DNA of 64,000 nucleotides, taken from contig NZ_LT799418.1 of NCBI RefSeq assembly GCF_900162725.1, positions 2,903,546 to 2,967,545 of the forward strand, read 5' to 3'. Below, one piece after another: positions 26,651 to 36,490 of the stretch (the stretch's first letter is position 1; the number at the start of each line of letters is the position of its first letter). The translations under genes were made by a program, and so were the position numbers. The notes beneath the pieces were generated by a model, which saw only the letters and a program-made list of their open reading frames with translations, made no database searches and was not told where the DNA came from. Source of the DNA: Parabacteroides sp. Marseille-P3160. GTDB lineage: Bacteria > Bacteroidota > Bacteroidia > Bacteroidales > Tannerellaceae.

Positions 26651-27724
26651 ATGAGGAAATCAAATTGTTATCATCGCATTTTTACAAATTACCAACTTTA
26701 CTTTTCAAGTTTGATATTACTTTTTTTGATTAGCTGTAATAGTAAAAAAGAACATTCAGAACAGGAAAAAATTATTCCGGTTACTATAATGAAAACTGTA
26801 AGTGCGGAGTTTGATGAAACGCAAAGGCATTATATTGGTGTTGTTGAAGAATCGTCTTCTTCGTCCATTAGTTTTCAGAGTATGGGAATTGTGCAGCAAG
26901 TTTATGTTTCTAAAGGTCAAAGAGTAAGAGAAGGACAATTGCTTGCAGGTTTGGATAAATCAACTATGCAAAATAACTATAATGCCGCCGTTGCGACTCT
27001 AAATCAGGCTCAAGATGCTTTTGACAGAATGAGTTTATTATACAATAATAATAGTCTTCCGGAAATCAAATATATTGAAGCTAAAACGTCATTGGAGCAA
27101 GCCAAGAGTAACGAATATTCAGCAAAAAAGAGCTTGACTGATTGCGATCTGTATGCACCATTTAGCGGAGTAGTCGGAAGTCGTGATGTTGAGCCGGGAA
27201 TGTCAATCTCTCCTATTCAATCTGCATTTACACTCATAAAAATCGAAGATGTAAATATTAAGGTTTCAATACCCGAAAAAGAAATCGGCCAAATTAAAAT
27301 CGGTCGAAATGCTGATGTTCTGGTTACGGCAATAAACAACAGCAAATATACCGGTAAAGTTTCAGAAAAGAGTGTGACGGCAAATCCTCTTTCACATACA
27401 TATGAAATAAAAATTAACTTGACTAATCCAGAGTTTAAACTACTACCAGGGATGGTTTGTAAAGTTTATCTTAAAGATGAAGAGAGCGAAGTAAAACGTA
27501 TTAATATTCCTAACAGATCAATACTCATGACTCCTGAAGGAAAACATTTTGTCTGGATTGAAGAGAATGGAACTGCCCATCAACGATTTGTCACGATAGG
27601 AGAACTAACAGCAAAAGGTATAAACATAATAAGCGGCTTGTCGGAAAATGAAAATATTATTATCGATGGTTATCAAAAGGTTAGTGAAGGTATGAAAGTT
27701 AAATCTGTAAATAGGAAGCTATGA
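26651..27724 (+). CDS. RND efflux periplasmic adaptor (membrane fusion protein)
   Basis: 357 residues with a lipoprotein signal (hydrophobic LYFSSLILLFLISC, Cys at about 29). The adaptor fold is clear: lipoyl/hairpin part FQSMGIVQQVYVSKGQRVRE, alpha-hairpin with LNQAQDAFDRMSLLYNNN, second lipoyl half LYAPFSGVVGSRDVEPGMSI, and beta-barrel GRNADVLVTAINN. It links the inner-membrane pump to TolC. The last codon overlaps the pump gene (ATGA at 27721). Confidence 0.93.
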   Translation: MRKSNCYHRIFTNYQLYFSSLILLFLISCNSKKEHSEQEKIIPVTIMKTVSAEFDETQRHYIGVVEESSSSSISFQSMGIVQQVYVSKGQRVREGQLLAGLDKSTMQNNYNAAVATLNQAQDAFDRMSLLYNNNSLPEIKYIEAKTSLEQAKSNEYSAKKSLTDCDLYAPFSGVVGSRDVEPGMSISPIQSAFTLIKIEDVNIKVSIPEKEIGQIKIGRNADVLVTAINNSKYTGKVSEKSVTANPLSHTYEIKINLTNPEFKLLPGMVCKVYLKDEESEVKRINIPNRSILMTPEGKHFVWIEENGTAHQRFVTIGELTAKGINIISGLSENENIIIDGYQKVSEGMKVKSVNRKL

Positions 27725-30700
27725 AAAAACGAGGAGTTGTAGAATGGGCTATGCGCTATAATAAAATAGTATTGCTGATCACAGGAATACTTATTATAGT
27801 GGGCATATATTCTTTACAAAAAATGCCTAAACAAGAGTTTCCTGTTTACACTATACGTCAAGGAGTTGTAATTGGGGTATATCCTGGTGCCAATGTACAG
27901 GATGTAGAAGAACAATTAACAAAACCCTTGGAAAGATATCTTCTCACTTTCAAAGAGGTTAAAAGAGAAAAAACATATTCACATTCTCAAAATGGCATTG
28001 TATACGTATTTGTTGAATTGGAAGATAATGTAAACAACAAGGATGAAGTATGGTCTAAAATAAAACATGGGCTTACATCTTTCAAATCCAATTTACCATC
28101 AGGGGTAATGGCTTTAATCGCCAATGATGATTTCGGTGATACTTCTGCTATCTTAATAACAATGGAATCAGAGGATAAAAGCTATCGCGAATTAAGTTCT
28201 TTTCTTGATATACTTGAAGACAAGCTTAGACAGGTTGAATCGGTATCCAGTTTAAAACGTTCGGGTGAACAAAAAGAACAAATCGCTATTTACCTTGATA
28301 ACGACAAATTAACTGCTTATGGAGTTGGTCAGACCACCTTGATGATGAACTTATTTGCCGAAGGATTTACAACAGGGAGCGGAACAATTGATAATGAAGA
28401 AATGGAGGCTCCGATATATGTATCACCGGCATTACAGTCTGAACATGAAATAGAAGAGTTAATAGTATATTCCGATCCGTCAGGCAATATCATAAGATTA
28501 AAAGATGTAGCAAGAGTGGCCCGCGAATATCCTGAACCGGATAGTTATATCACAAACAACGGGAAGAAATGTATTATACTTTCAGTTGAAATGAAAAATG
28601 GATATAATATAGTTGAATTCGGTGAAGAAGTAAATGCTGTTCTGGAAGAATTCCAAAGTGACCTGCCGACAAGTGTCAGTATGTATAGGATTGCAGACCA
28701 ACCCAAATTAGTTGGAGAATCAATAAACACTTTTCTGAAAGAAATATTGCTGGCTATTATAGCTGTGATGTTAGTAACCGTTATATTACTTCCATTTCGT
28801 GTGGCTGCTGTAGCTGCCTCTTCTATTCCGATTACCATATTTATTTCTTTGGCAGTGATGTTCAGTTTTGGAGTAGAGCTCAATACGGTTACTTTGGCTG
28901 CATTAATCGTTGTTTTGGGGATGATAGTTGACAATTCCATAGTAATTGTTGACTGTTATATTGAAAAACTCGACCACGGAATGTCCCGATGGCATGCTGC
29001 AATAGACAGTGCGAAAGAGTATTTCAAATCCATACTTTCAGCTACACTTGCCATAAGTATTACCTTTTTCCCCTTTCTTATCACATCTACAGGAACGATG
29101 TATGATTTCCTTGAATTTTTCCCTTGGACAATCACAATCACCTTAGGTGTATCTCTTGCTATAGCTGTATTAATTATTCCTTTCTTACAGTATGTCTTTA
29201 TCCGAAAAGGATTGATACAACGTAAAAATGAAAAGTTAGCAAAAGGGGAAAAGAATTCCGTATCTTTCCTTGAGCGGCTACAAAAAGTTTATGATAAACT
29301 ACTACAAAAAGCTTTTGATTATCCGAAAGCTACAATAGGTCTTGCTCTTATATCTGTCATTTTTGCAATCATGCTATTTAATATTCTACCGCAACGTATG
29401 ATGCCCGTTGCAGAACGTGACCAATTTGCTATAGAGATCTATTTACCTAAAGGTAGTCCTTTGGGAAAAACAACTGTTGTTTGCGACAGCGTGGAAAATA
29501 TCCTTAGAGAAGATGAACGGGTTAAATCAGTAACCGCTTTTGTCGGAGCAAGTTCTCCCCGTTTTCATTCTGTCTATGCTCCTAATATGCCATCAAAAAA
29601 TTACGGACAATTTATTGTTAATACCTATTCAAATAAAGGTACTGAAGAAATGCTTGATGAGTATACAAATAAATACGCATTTTATTTCCCCAATGCATAT
29701 ATCCGTTTTAGACAGTTAGATTTTCAGGCAGTTAATGCACCAATTGAAATTCGTTTTTATGGAGATAATCTTTCTGACCTAAAGGTTGAGGCTAATAAAA
29801 TGATAGATTACCTAAATACGTTTAATCAACTTCTTTGGGTGCGTACCAATTATGAAGATTTATTACCGGGTGTCAGGATCGATTTAGACCCTGTTGAAGC
29901 CGGTCGATTAGGTATTAACAGAGCCTTTGCCTCAACTTATCTTTCTTCTAATTTAGGAGAAATGGGAGTTAGTACGGTTTGGGAAGGAGATTATCCTGTT
30001 TCTGTAAAAATAAAATCCGAAAATAGACATCCTGTTTTTGATGATATCGGTAATGTTCATGTTTCCGGAATAATGCCCGGAGCTACGGTACCATTAAGGC
30101 AAATTGCCAGTATAGAACCGGATTGGACAGAGGGTCAAATTGTACGTCGTAACGGAATGCGTTGCATTTCGGTGCTGGCCGATGTCAAACGTGGGGAAAA
30201 TACAGATAAAATATTCTCAAAGGTACAGGAATATATGGATAATGAAATTATCCCTCATTTAACAAAAGGAGTAAAAACAGAATATGGAGGCTCTAAAGAA
30301 CTTGATGAAGAGACTATGGGACCTATGATAAAAGCCATGTTGATAGCCTTTTTTATCATCTATTTTATATTGATATTTCATTTCAAAAAACTAAGCATGG
30401 CAAACTTGGTTCTTGGTTCAGCGCTTTTAAGCCTTTTTGGAGCCTCATTCGGTGTTTGGGTGATGGGTATAGATTTTAGTATTACTGCGATGTTAGGGAT
30501 TATAAGTTTGGTCGGAATCATCGTACGTAACGGAATTATCATGTTTGATTATACGGAGATTTTACGGAGAGAGCATAAATTCAGTGTTAAAAAAGCGGCC
30601 TTCGAAGCAGCCAAAAGACGTATGCGTCCAATCTTTCTTACTTCTGCAGCAGCTTCAGTAGGAGTTCTCCCAATGATAATAAGCAAAAGTCTTCTTTGGA

Positions 30701-30822
30701 GCCCATTGGGTACGGTTATCTGCTTTGGAACCATGATAACAATGATTTTTATAGTTACTGTATTACCCGTTGCTTATTGGAAGATTTATGAAAAAACAGA
30801 TAAATATCCTTCAAACAACTGA
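27721..30822 (+). CDS. RND-family efflux pump, inner-membrane permease
   Basis: 1033 residues, the size of AcrB-type pumps. Two homologous halves each begin with a membrane helix (from residue ~13 and ~540) and a large periplasmic loop, followed by helix bundles (about 345-500 and 870-1020). TM4 carries VVLGMIVDNSIVIVD, where the Asp of the proton relay is expected. SLVGIIVRNGIIMFDY is the matching helix of the second half. It exports drugs, bile salts or similar compounds using the proton gradient. Middle gene of the adaptor-pump-TolC operon. Confidence 0.94.
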   Translation: MKKRGVVEWAMRYNKIVLLITGILIIVGIYSLQKMPKQEFPVYTIRQGVVIGVYPGANVQDVEEQLTKPLERYLLTFKEVKREKTYSHSQNGIVYVFVELEDNVNNKDEVWSKIKHGLTSFKSNLPSGVMALIANDDFGDTSAILITMESEDKSYRELSSFLDILEDKLRQVESVSSLKRSGEQKEQIAIYLDNDKLTAYGVGQTTLMMNLFAEGFTTGSGTIDNEEMEAPIYVSPALQSEHEIEELIVYSDPSGNIIRLKDVARVAREYPEPDSYITNNGKKCIILSVEMKNGYNIVEFGEEVNAVLEEFQSDLPTSVSMYRIADQPKLVGESINTFLKEILLAIIAVMLVTVILLPFRVAAVAASSIPITIFISLAVMFSFGVELNTVTLAALIVVLGMIVDNSIVIVDCYIEKLDHGMSRWHAAIDSAKEYFKSILSATLAISITFFPFLITSTGTMYDFLEFFPWTITITLGVSLAIAVLIIPFLQYVFIRKGLIQRKNEKLAKGEKNSVSFLERLQKVYDKLLQKAFDYPKATIGLALISVIFAIMLFNILPQRMMPVAERDQFAIEIYLPKGSPLGKTTVVCDSVENILREDERVKSVTAFVGASSPRFHSVYAPNMPSKNYGQFIVNTYSNKGTEEMLDEYTNKYAFYFPNAYIRFRQLDFQAVNAPIEIRFYGDNLSDLKVEANKMIDYLNTFNQLLWVRTNYEDLLPGVRIDLDPVEAGRLGINRAFASTYLSSNLGEMGVSTVWEGDYPVSVKIKSENRHPVFDDIGNVHVSGIMPGATVPLRQIASIEPDWTEGQIVRRNGMRCISVLADVKRGENTDKIFSKVQEYMDNEIIPHLTKGVKTEYGGSKELDEETMGPMIKAMLIAFFIIYFILIFHFKKLSMANLVLGSALLSLFGASFGVWVMGIDFSITAMLGIISLVGIIVRNGIIMFDYTEILRREHKFSVKKAAFEAAKRRMRPIFLTSAAASVGVLPMIISKSLLWSPLGTVICFGTMITMIFIVTVLPVAYWKIYEKTDKYPSNN

Positions 30823-30854
30823 ACACAAAAGGTATAATTGAAAATAATTTATAT

Positions 30855-32129
30855 ATGAAAAAAAATAGTTTATTTATATGTTTCATGCTGTTTTTTTCAA
30901 ACTTGTCTGCACAAAAAATTTATACAATTGATGAGTGCAAACAAATGGCAATGGAGAATAATAGAAAGATAAAAAGCAGCACGATGGAAATCTCAGTTTC
31001 AGAACATGCCCAAAAGGAAGCTTTTACAAACTATTTCCCGTCACTTAGCGCCACGGGGTTGGGATTTAAAGCTAAAGACCCTTTTGTTTCTATGAATATG
31101 GACGGAACTCCTGTAACTTTTCTGGATGATGGATTAACAGGTTCTATTATGCTCTCTCAACCTGTTTTTGTAGGAGGAAAGATTGTATACGGTAATAAAT
31201 TATCAAAACTGGCATTAAACGTAAGCAGACAACAGCTTCGTCTTTCAGAGAATGAAGTGATGCTTCATGTTGAAAATTTATATTGGGAACTCATTTCATT
31301 ATATGAAAAAGTTAATACAATAAATATTTTAGACGAATTACTTACTTCTTTATATGCTGATGTTGAGATATCATTCAAAGCCGGATTAATAACACGCAAC
31401 GATTTGTTGGAAGTAAAATTGAAGCAAAACAGTTTGAAAAGCAATAAGATTGACCTTGAAAATGGCATAAAACTTTGTAAAATGTCACTATGTCAATTGA
31501 TCGGAATAGATATAACCGGATATGAAGATTTCGATATTGCTAAAAAATCAATTGAAAAAGTAGATAATCCTGAACTGTATTATATCGATCATTTTGAAGC
31601 AATGGAAAACCGGGCCGAAAAGAAACTGCTTGAAGACAATGTCAAAATAGCAAAATATCAAACAAAAATGAAACGAGCTGACTATTTACCATCCGTTGCA
31701 GTGGGCGCAGCCTATTTTAAGCATAATTTTATGGATAAATGGGAAGGTAACAGTGCGGCTTTTATTTCCGTCAGTATTCCTATAACAGATTGGTGGAAAG
31801 GAAGTCATGCTATCAAACAACAAAAAATTAAAGAACAGATAGCAGTTAATAATAAGATTGATACTCAGGAACAATTATTAATTCAAATGCAAAATATAAG
31901 GAATGAACTTGATAAAGCATACCGGCAGTTACTTATTGAAGAAGAGTCAATTGAGCAGGCTAATGAGAATTTAAGAATAAATAAAGACAATTATAAAGCG
32001 GGAATAATTAATATGAGCGATTTATTAAATGCCCAGAGTATACTTCAACAGTGCCGTGATAAACGAGCAGAAGCTTTTGCCAGTTACCAAAAGAAACGTT
32101 GTGAATATTTACAAGTTACAGGTCGATAA
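30855..32129 (+). CDS. TolC-family outer-membrane efflux channel
   Basis: 424 residues. Signal peptide MKKNSLFICFMLFFSNLSAQ, then two internally repeated OEP domains of long helices (YTIDECKQMAMENNRKIKSS and QLLIQMQNIRNELDKAYRQL) with beta segments such as GLTGSIMLSQPVFVGGK. The conserved EQANENLRINKDNYKAGIIN pattern near the end is a hallmark of the family. Completes the efflux operon started at 26651; a hairpin at 32194-32247 follows. Confidence 0.93.
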   Translation: MKKNSLFICFMLFFSNLSAQKIYTIDECKQMAMENNRKIKSSTMEISVSEHAQKEAFTNYFPSLSATGLGFKAKDPFVSMNMDGTPVTFLDDGLTGSIMLSQPVFVGGKIVYGNKLSKLALNVSRQQLRLSENEVMLHVENLYWELISLYEKVNTINILDELLTSLYADVEISFKAGLITRNDLLEVKLKQNSLKSNKIDLENGIKLCKMSLCQLIGIDITGYEDFDIAKKSIEKVDNPELYYIDHFEAMENRAEKKLLEDNVKIAKYQTKMKRADYLPSVAVGAAYFKHNFMDKWEGNSAAFISVSIPITDWWKGSHAIKQQKIKEQIAVNNKIDTQEQLLIQMQNIRNELDKAYRQLLIEEESIEQANENLRINKDNYKAGIINMSDLLNAQSILQQCRDKRAEAFASYQKKRCEYLQVTGR

Positions 32130-32185
32130 TCTCGAATCTCAAAAATCAATTATCAATTTTAACATTCAACAAGTATAGGGTTTAG

Positions 32186-32210
32186 TAGTTGGGAAAAGCT
32201 GATATATTTG
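32186..32210 (+). repeat. left copy of a 25-bp inverted repeat flanking the glycan locus
   Basis: Identical, in inverse orientation, to 51156-51180 immediately upstream of the ffh promoter. Beyond the 25 bp the similarity continues weakly on both sides (GTTT on the left and AACA on the right). Copies are 19 kb apart. Confidence 0.75.
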
Positions 32211-32247
32211 AACAGAAGGCAGTGTCCGATGAGCTATATCAGCTTTT
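32194..32247 (+). terminator. probable terminator of the efflux operon
   Basis: 13-bp perfect stem AAAAGCTGATATA (32194-32206) / TATATCAGCTTTT (32235-32247), 28-nt loop, followed by ATTTTAT. 65 bp after the tolC-like stop. Confidence 0.6.
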
Positions 32248-32267
32248 ATTTTATCAATAACAACTCA

Positions 32268-32313
32268 TTGCTCGGAGAATGCCTCCGCAGCAAGGGGCGG
32301 GAGCACCCGTCCC
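32268..32313. other. pair of GC-rich hairpins in AT-rich DNA
   Basis: First hairpin: TTGCT-CGGAG / loop AATGC / CTCCG-C-AGCAA (32268-32293, one bulged C). Second: GGG-CGGG / AGCA / CCCG-T-CCC (32295-32313, one bulged T). The composition is sharply different from the surroundings. It could be a structured RNA or the end of a mobile element; I do not recognise it. Confidence 0.5.
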
Positions 32314-32429
32314 GACTGAAGTATGTACCGTTTAAAAATTAGACGACTAATAATAAGCAAAGTACAAAAACTGTATCGGCAAATAATGACCTTATTATCA
32401 ATAATATATATTAATAGCAAAATTACACT

Positions 32430-32462
32430 AAGTCGCTAATAATTAGCGACTTTTATTTTTTT
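32430..32462 (+). terminator. strong stand-alone terminator
   Basis: 10-bp perfect stem AAGTCGCTAA (32430-32439) / TTAGCGACTT (32443-32452), 3-nt loop TAA, and a T-rich tail to 32462. It lies 300 bp after the last gene, so it may end a small transcript starting after 32250 or serve as a second stop. Confidence 0.65.
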
Positions 32463-32787
32463 AATCTCCATTTCATAAGAATCCTCAAGCCTACTGTTTT
32501 AAATCCGGTGTGTGTTTTATTCCCAAGGTGAAAAAGGAATCAACTTCCTGGTAATACCTGTCGATGAAGGCACCTGTATAGTAAATTTTTAATTGATAAT
32601 TAATATTTTAACTATATAAACAAGTAATTAGTTGCAACTACTGATTCGTATTATCAATAAATAAAACTCAAAAAAGATGGATTATTCCATTAAAGTAATT
32701 ATCCATTTAAACAAAAATAACTAATAAGTACTTATTGAATTACCTAGCACTTAAAGAATAATATATCTTAAATAATACTAAATGGAT

Positions 32788-32902
32788 GCTTTTGCATTGT
32801 TTAAATTGATTTCTTTTGATTACTTTTACTTTTGTATAGTTTCGCAATAGTAAATCGAATCGTTTAAAAACTTTTATCGTGGGAAACACTCTTTAATATT
32901 TT
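32788..32902 (+). repeat. regulatory direct repeat, copy 1 (promoter and leader of the SusC unit)
   Basis: About 91 percent identical over 115 bp to 41554-41667. It contains ATTG (32805-32808) and TACTTTTG (32827-32834) with an 18-bp spacer, so the promoter itself is duplicated together with ~70 nt of transcribed leader ending in the conserved TCGTGGGAAACACTCTTTA. Gene start follows at 32990. Confidence 0.8.
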
Positions 32903-32989
32903 GTATCCATTTTCTGAATCAACAATTTAAATATCCTTTGAACGAGCTATTGGGGTGAATATAAGAACTAAGAACTTTTTAAAAAAATT

Positions 32990-33286
32990 ATGAAAAAGAA
33001 CAAAATCATTTTACTGAAATGGAATCAAGGTGAATCAAGGTATTTGATTCCATTTTTTTGTGTTTTTTTACTTTTATACTCTACTATTGCATTTGCTCAA
33101 ACAACAATAGTGCAGGGAAAAGTAGTTGATACGCCGGGAGAAATCCTGATGGGTGTAAGTGTTAAGTTAAAAGGAACCAGCATCGGCATGATAACGAATG
33201 CTGCTGGAGAATTCAGCCTGAATATTCCCGAAAGGAATGCTACTCTCGAATTTTCGTACATCGATCTTAAAAAATATGAGTTATGA
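32990..33286 (+). CDS. solo SusC N-terminal (carboxypeptidase-D-regulatory-like) domain protein, truncated SusC relative
   Basis: 98 residues. A basic start and long signal peptide (PFFCVFLLLYSTIAFAQ) are followed by one CarboxypepD_reg-like domain: TIVQGKVVDTPGEILMGVSV then KGTSIGMITNAAGEFSLNIP. This is the normal N-terminus of a SusC transporter, but it stops after FSYIDLKKYEL, where SusC proteins have YIGYKK and go on to the plug and barrel. The stop overlaps the ATG of the full-length SusC (ATGA at 33283), so translation is coupled. It is either the remnant of a first SusC copy or a retained accessory domain. Confidence 0.7.
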   Translation: MKKNKIILLKWNQGESRYLIPFFCVFLLLYSTIAFAQTTIVQGKVVDTPGEILMGVSVKLKGTSIGMITNAAGEFSLNIPERNATLEFSYIDLKKYEL

Positions 33287-36200
33287 AAAAAAGGTTTGTT
33301 AAATGGAAATTATTCTTTACATTGCTATTCACATTCTTTTTTGTAAGTATGCAGGCACAGGTCTCTGTAACTGGAACTGTGCAAGATAGTAACAAAGAAC
33401 CTCTGATCGGGGCTACGGTTTCTGTGAAAGATTCTCAAAATGCAACGCTGACGGATTTTAATGGTAAATATCGAATTACTGTCCCCAATGCGAATGTAAC
33501 TTTGGAGATTACGTACATCGGATACGAAAAATTTTCAGTTCAACTAAATGGTAAAACCCAGCTTGATGTTACACTAAAGGAGAAAGCAGAGTTAATAGAT
33601 GAGATTGTAGTCGTAGGATATGGCGTACAAAAGAAAACATCCCTAACAAGTGCTGTATCCGCCATTAAAGGTGATGATCTGTTAAAAACTCCTTCAACCA
33701 ATATCTCAAGTATGTTGGGAGGACGTATACCGGGAATAGCTTCTGTTCAGGCATCCGGTGAGCCGGGTTTGGATCAGGCTTCTCTTACAATCCGCGGATC
33801 AAGATACTCAGCAGTCTATATCGTAGATGGTATGGTGCGTTCTATCAACGAAATCGATCCGAATGACATTGAGAGTGTTTCTGTTTTGAAGGATGCTGCT
33901 GCTGCTTCCGTATATGGCTTGAGAGCATCCGGAGGTGTGATTATTGTAACGACTAAAAAGGGAAGAGAAGGAAAATCTAAAATTACCTATAATGGTTCAG
34001 TAGGTGTTTCTATGAACGCTAACTTTCCCGAGTTTATGAATGGGCCACAGTTTGCACATTACTATAATATGGCTGATATGATGGATAAGCTAGCAAATGG
34101 TGCCATTACGGACAGAAATCAATACACACCTATCTTTACACAGGATGACATTGCTAAGATGCAAAATAATGACCCTACAGATGGATGGGATAATGTCGAT
34201 TATATCGATAAGGTATTTGGAGCGGGTGTAAACCAAAAACACAACATCACTTTGCAAGGGGGGAATGAAAATGCACGCTACTTCTCATCGTTGGGGTATC
34301 TGGAGCAAGATGGGAATATTGATAATTTTAATTATCGTCGATATAATTTGCGTACCAATATTGATGCGAAAGTAGCAAAGTACTTTACGGTTAGTTTAGG
34401 GGTTGCCGGTTTTGTGGGACGCCGTCAAACTCCGGCTTTTTCATCAGGAGGGACAGACGCCAATCCTGATCTTGGGGAACAATCATGGCTGTCTATCGCT
34501 CGTCAGACCATCGCAATGCATCCTTATCTACCTGAGAAATACGATGGTTATTATACTTCTATTCCGATCCGGAACACAGGGCTTCCTATGAGTCCGCTGG
34601 CAGCAATTAATGAATCGGGATATAAGAAGACTCGTAGCACGGAGATACAAACAAATCTTTCTATCCAGTATGATGCTCCATGGTTAAAAGGATTAGCATT
34701 TAAGGTTACGGGGGCCTATGATTACGGTACTTCCCATAACAAGAACCTAAATATACCTTATAAATTAATGGCTGCCAAACTGCCGGATTCTTCCAGTAAA
34801 TTAGGATATACTTTGTCCAATGACCCTCGTGCAATCACTTATATCACCTTGGGCGAAGGACAGGCAACCGTTGAGAATCTGACAGGACAAGGAAGTGCTA
34901 GTTATGTCAATTCATTTGGTGAACATAACGTTGATTTGATGGGATTGGTGGAAATACGCGACTATAAATACAATACATTTTCAGCTTATGCTAAAAATAT
35001 TAGTTTTCCTGAATTACCTGAGTTGGATTTGGGTGTTGCCGATAACGATCCTGTTAGTGGGGGAAGCAATGCTACACGTAGCGTAGGTTATGTTTTCCGT
35101 TTGAAATATGACTACGCCAATAAATATTTGGCTGAGTTTACCGGTCGTTATGACGGATCTTACAAGTTTGCAGGAAGTGTTAGTGGAAAACGTTGGGGAT
35201 TCTTTCCTTCGGGATCTTTAGCCTGGAGAATCTCGGAAGAAAGTTTTATGTCTGATCTCAGTTTCTTGGATGATTTGAAAATTCGCGCTTCAATCGGTCT
35301 ATTGGGGAATGATAACAGTATTCCTGCCTATGCTTTTTTAAGCACATATGGGTATGGAGATAAAATATCTCTCAACGGGACCTTAGAAGATGCTTTATAT
35401 ACGAATGTTATTGCAAATCCGAATCTAACATGGGAAAAGACGCTTTCTTATAATTTAGGCTACGATTTCACACTGTGGGGAGGACTTTTAGGGATGGAGT
35501 TTGATGCATTTTATAACTACACTTATGACATTCTGCAAGGAATGAGCGGAGATAAATCCCCTTCAATGGGAGGATATTATTCGACGTATGAAAATTATGG
35601 GAAAACGGATACAAAAGGGGTTGATTTTCTATTGAAACATCAGAATCAATTTCAGGTTGCAGGGAAGCCCTTCAACTATGCGATAACGGGTAATATGACT
35701 TATGCGAAAAGCCGCTGGTTGCGTTATCCTGATCAAGCCAATATACAGGAAATGCTAAGAGTGACCGGTTCCAATGTATATGCTACCTATGGATGGATTG
35801 CTGAGGGATTGTTCCGTTCGGAAGAAGAAATAGATAAATCGGCATGGTTTGAAACCAGACCGAATGTTGGAGATATTAAATATAAGGATATCAATGGTGA
35901 TGGTAAAGTAGATAACCAGGATCGGGGAAGAATCGGAAAAAGTAATCGTCCGGAACTAATGTTCGGCTTTAATTTATCGGGTGATTGGAATGGCTTTGAT
36001 TTCAATGCACAATTTACGGGGGGGGCTTTGTTTAATGTATCTTTAGCGGGTACTTATTATAATTATAGCGATGGCAATACGGTTTGGACACAGACTTTCG
36101 TTGAAGGCTCTAATTCACCTCTTTATCTTGTTGAGAATGCTTACAGCATAGATAATCCAAATGGAACTTTTCCCCGTATAACCTTAGGATCTTCCGGCTC

Positions 36201-36465
36201 AGCAAATATTAACGGGTTGGGGTCTACATTCTGGTTCCGCGATGGTAAATATATACGCCTTAAATCAGCCCAGATAGGATACAGCATTCCACGGATACTT
36301 CTTAGCAGAATAGGGATTGAAAATTTGAGAATCTACGTGGAAGGATCCAATATATTTACCTTTTCAGGTCTACCTGAAGGTATCGATCCGGAGTCTCCTG
36401 AAATTAACAATGGATATTATCCTCAACAAAAGGCCTTTATGGGAGGTATTACTTTAACATTTTAA
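33283..36465 (+). CDS. SusC-like TonB-dependent outer-membrane glycan transporter
   Basis: 1060 residues. Signal peptide to about residue 26 (VSMQAQ), CarboxypepD_reg domain 27-103 with VTGTVQDSNKEPLIGATVSV, TonB-box-like DEIVVVGYG at 106-114, plug domain with LTIRGSRYSAVYIVDGMVRS and VLKDAAAASVYGLRASGGVI, then the 22-strand barrel and a closing aromatic (GGITLTF). No extra N-terminal anti-sigma-interaction domain is present, so control should be by a DNA-binding regulator rather than an ECF pair. It forms the import pore with the SusD lipoprotein encoded next. Confidence 0.95.
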   Translation: MKKRFVKWKLFFTLLFTFFFVSMQAQVSVTGTVQDSNKEPLIGATVSVKDSQNATLTDFNGKYRITVPNANVTLEITYIGYEKFSVQLNGKTQLDVTLKEKAELIDEIVVVGYGVQKKTSLTSAVSAIKGDDLLKTPSTNISSMLGGRIPGIASVQASGEPGLDQASLTIRGSRYSAVYIVDGMVRSINEIDPNDIESVSVLKDAAAASVYGLRASGGVIIVTTKKGREGKSKITYNGSVGVSMNANFPEFMNGPQFAHYYNMADMMDKLANGAITDRNQYTPIFTQDDIAKMQNNDPTDGWDNVDYIDKVFGAGVNQKHNITLQGGNENARYFSSLGYLEQDGNIDNFNYRRYNLRTNIDAKVAKYFTVSLGVAGFVGRRQTPAFSSGGTDANPDLGEQSWLSIARQTIAMHPYLPEKYDGYYTSIPIRNTGLPMSPLAAINESGYKKTRSTEIQTNLSIQYDAPWLKGLAFKVTGAYDYGTSHNKNLNIPYKLMAAKLPDSSSKLGYTLSNDPRAITYITLGEGQATVENLTGQGSASYVNSFGEHNVDLMGLVEIRDYKYNTFSAYAKNISFPELPELDLGVADNDPVSGGSNATRSVGYVFRLKYDYANKYLAEFTGRYDGSYKFAGSVSGKRWGFFPSGSLAWRISEESFMSDLSFLDDLKIRASIGLLGNDNSIPAYAFLSTYGYGDKISLNGTLEDALYTNVIANPNLTWEKTLSYNLGYDFTLWGGLLGMEFDAFYNYTYDILQGMSGDKSPSMGGYYSTYENYGKTDTKGVDFLLKHQNQFQVAGKPFNYAITGNMTYAKSRWLRYPDQANIQEMLRVTGSNVYATYGWIAEGLFRSEEEIDKSAWFETRPNVGDIKYKDINGDGKVDNQDRGRIGKSNRPELMFGFNLSGDWNGFDFNAQFTGGALFNVSLAGTYYNYSDGNTVWTQTFVEGSNSPLYLVENAYSIDNPNGTFPRITLGSSGSANINGLGSTFWFRDGKYIRLKSAQIGYSIPRILLSRIGIENLRIYVEGSNIFTFSGLPEGIDPESPEINNGYYPQQKAFMGGITLTF

Positions 36466-36490
36466 TGCGAATTTTTAAACTATGTGCACT

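Larger units (their letters stand above)
32130..32787. other. non-coding stretch with a series of hairpins
   Basis: No gene is credible here. It holds a terminator-like hairpin (32194-32247), two GC-rich hairpins (32268-32313) and a second terminator (32430-32462), then AT-rich sequence. Around 32515-32592 a short frame reads FYSQGEKGINFLVIPVDEGT and stops; this may be a gene fragment, but I cannot name a family. Confidence 0.5.
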
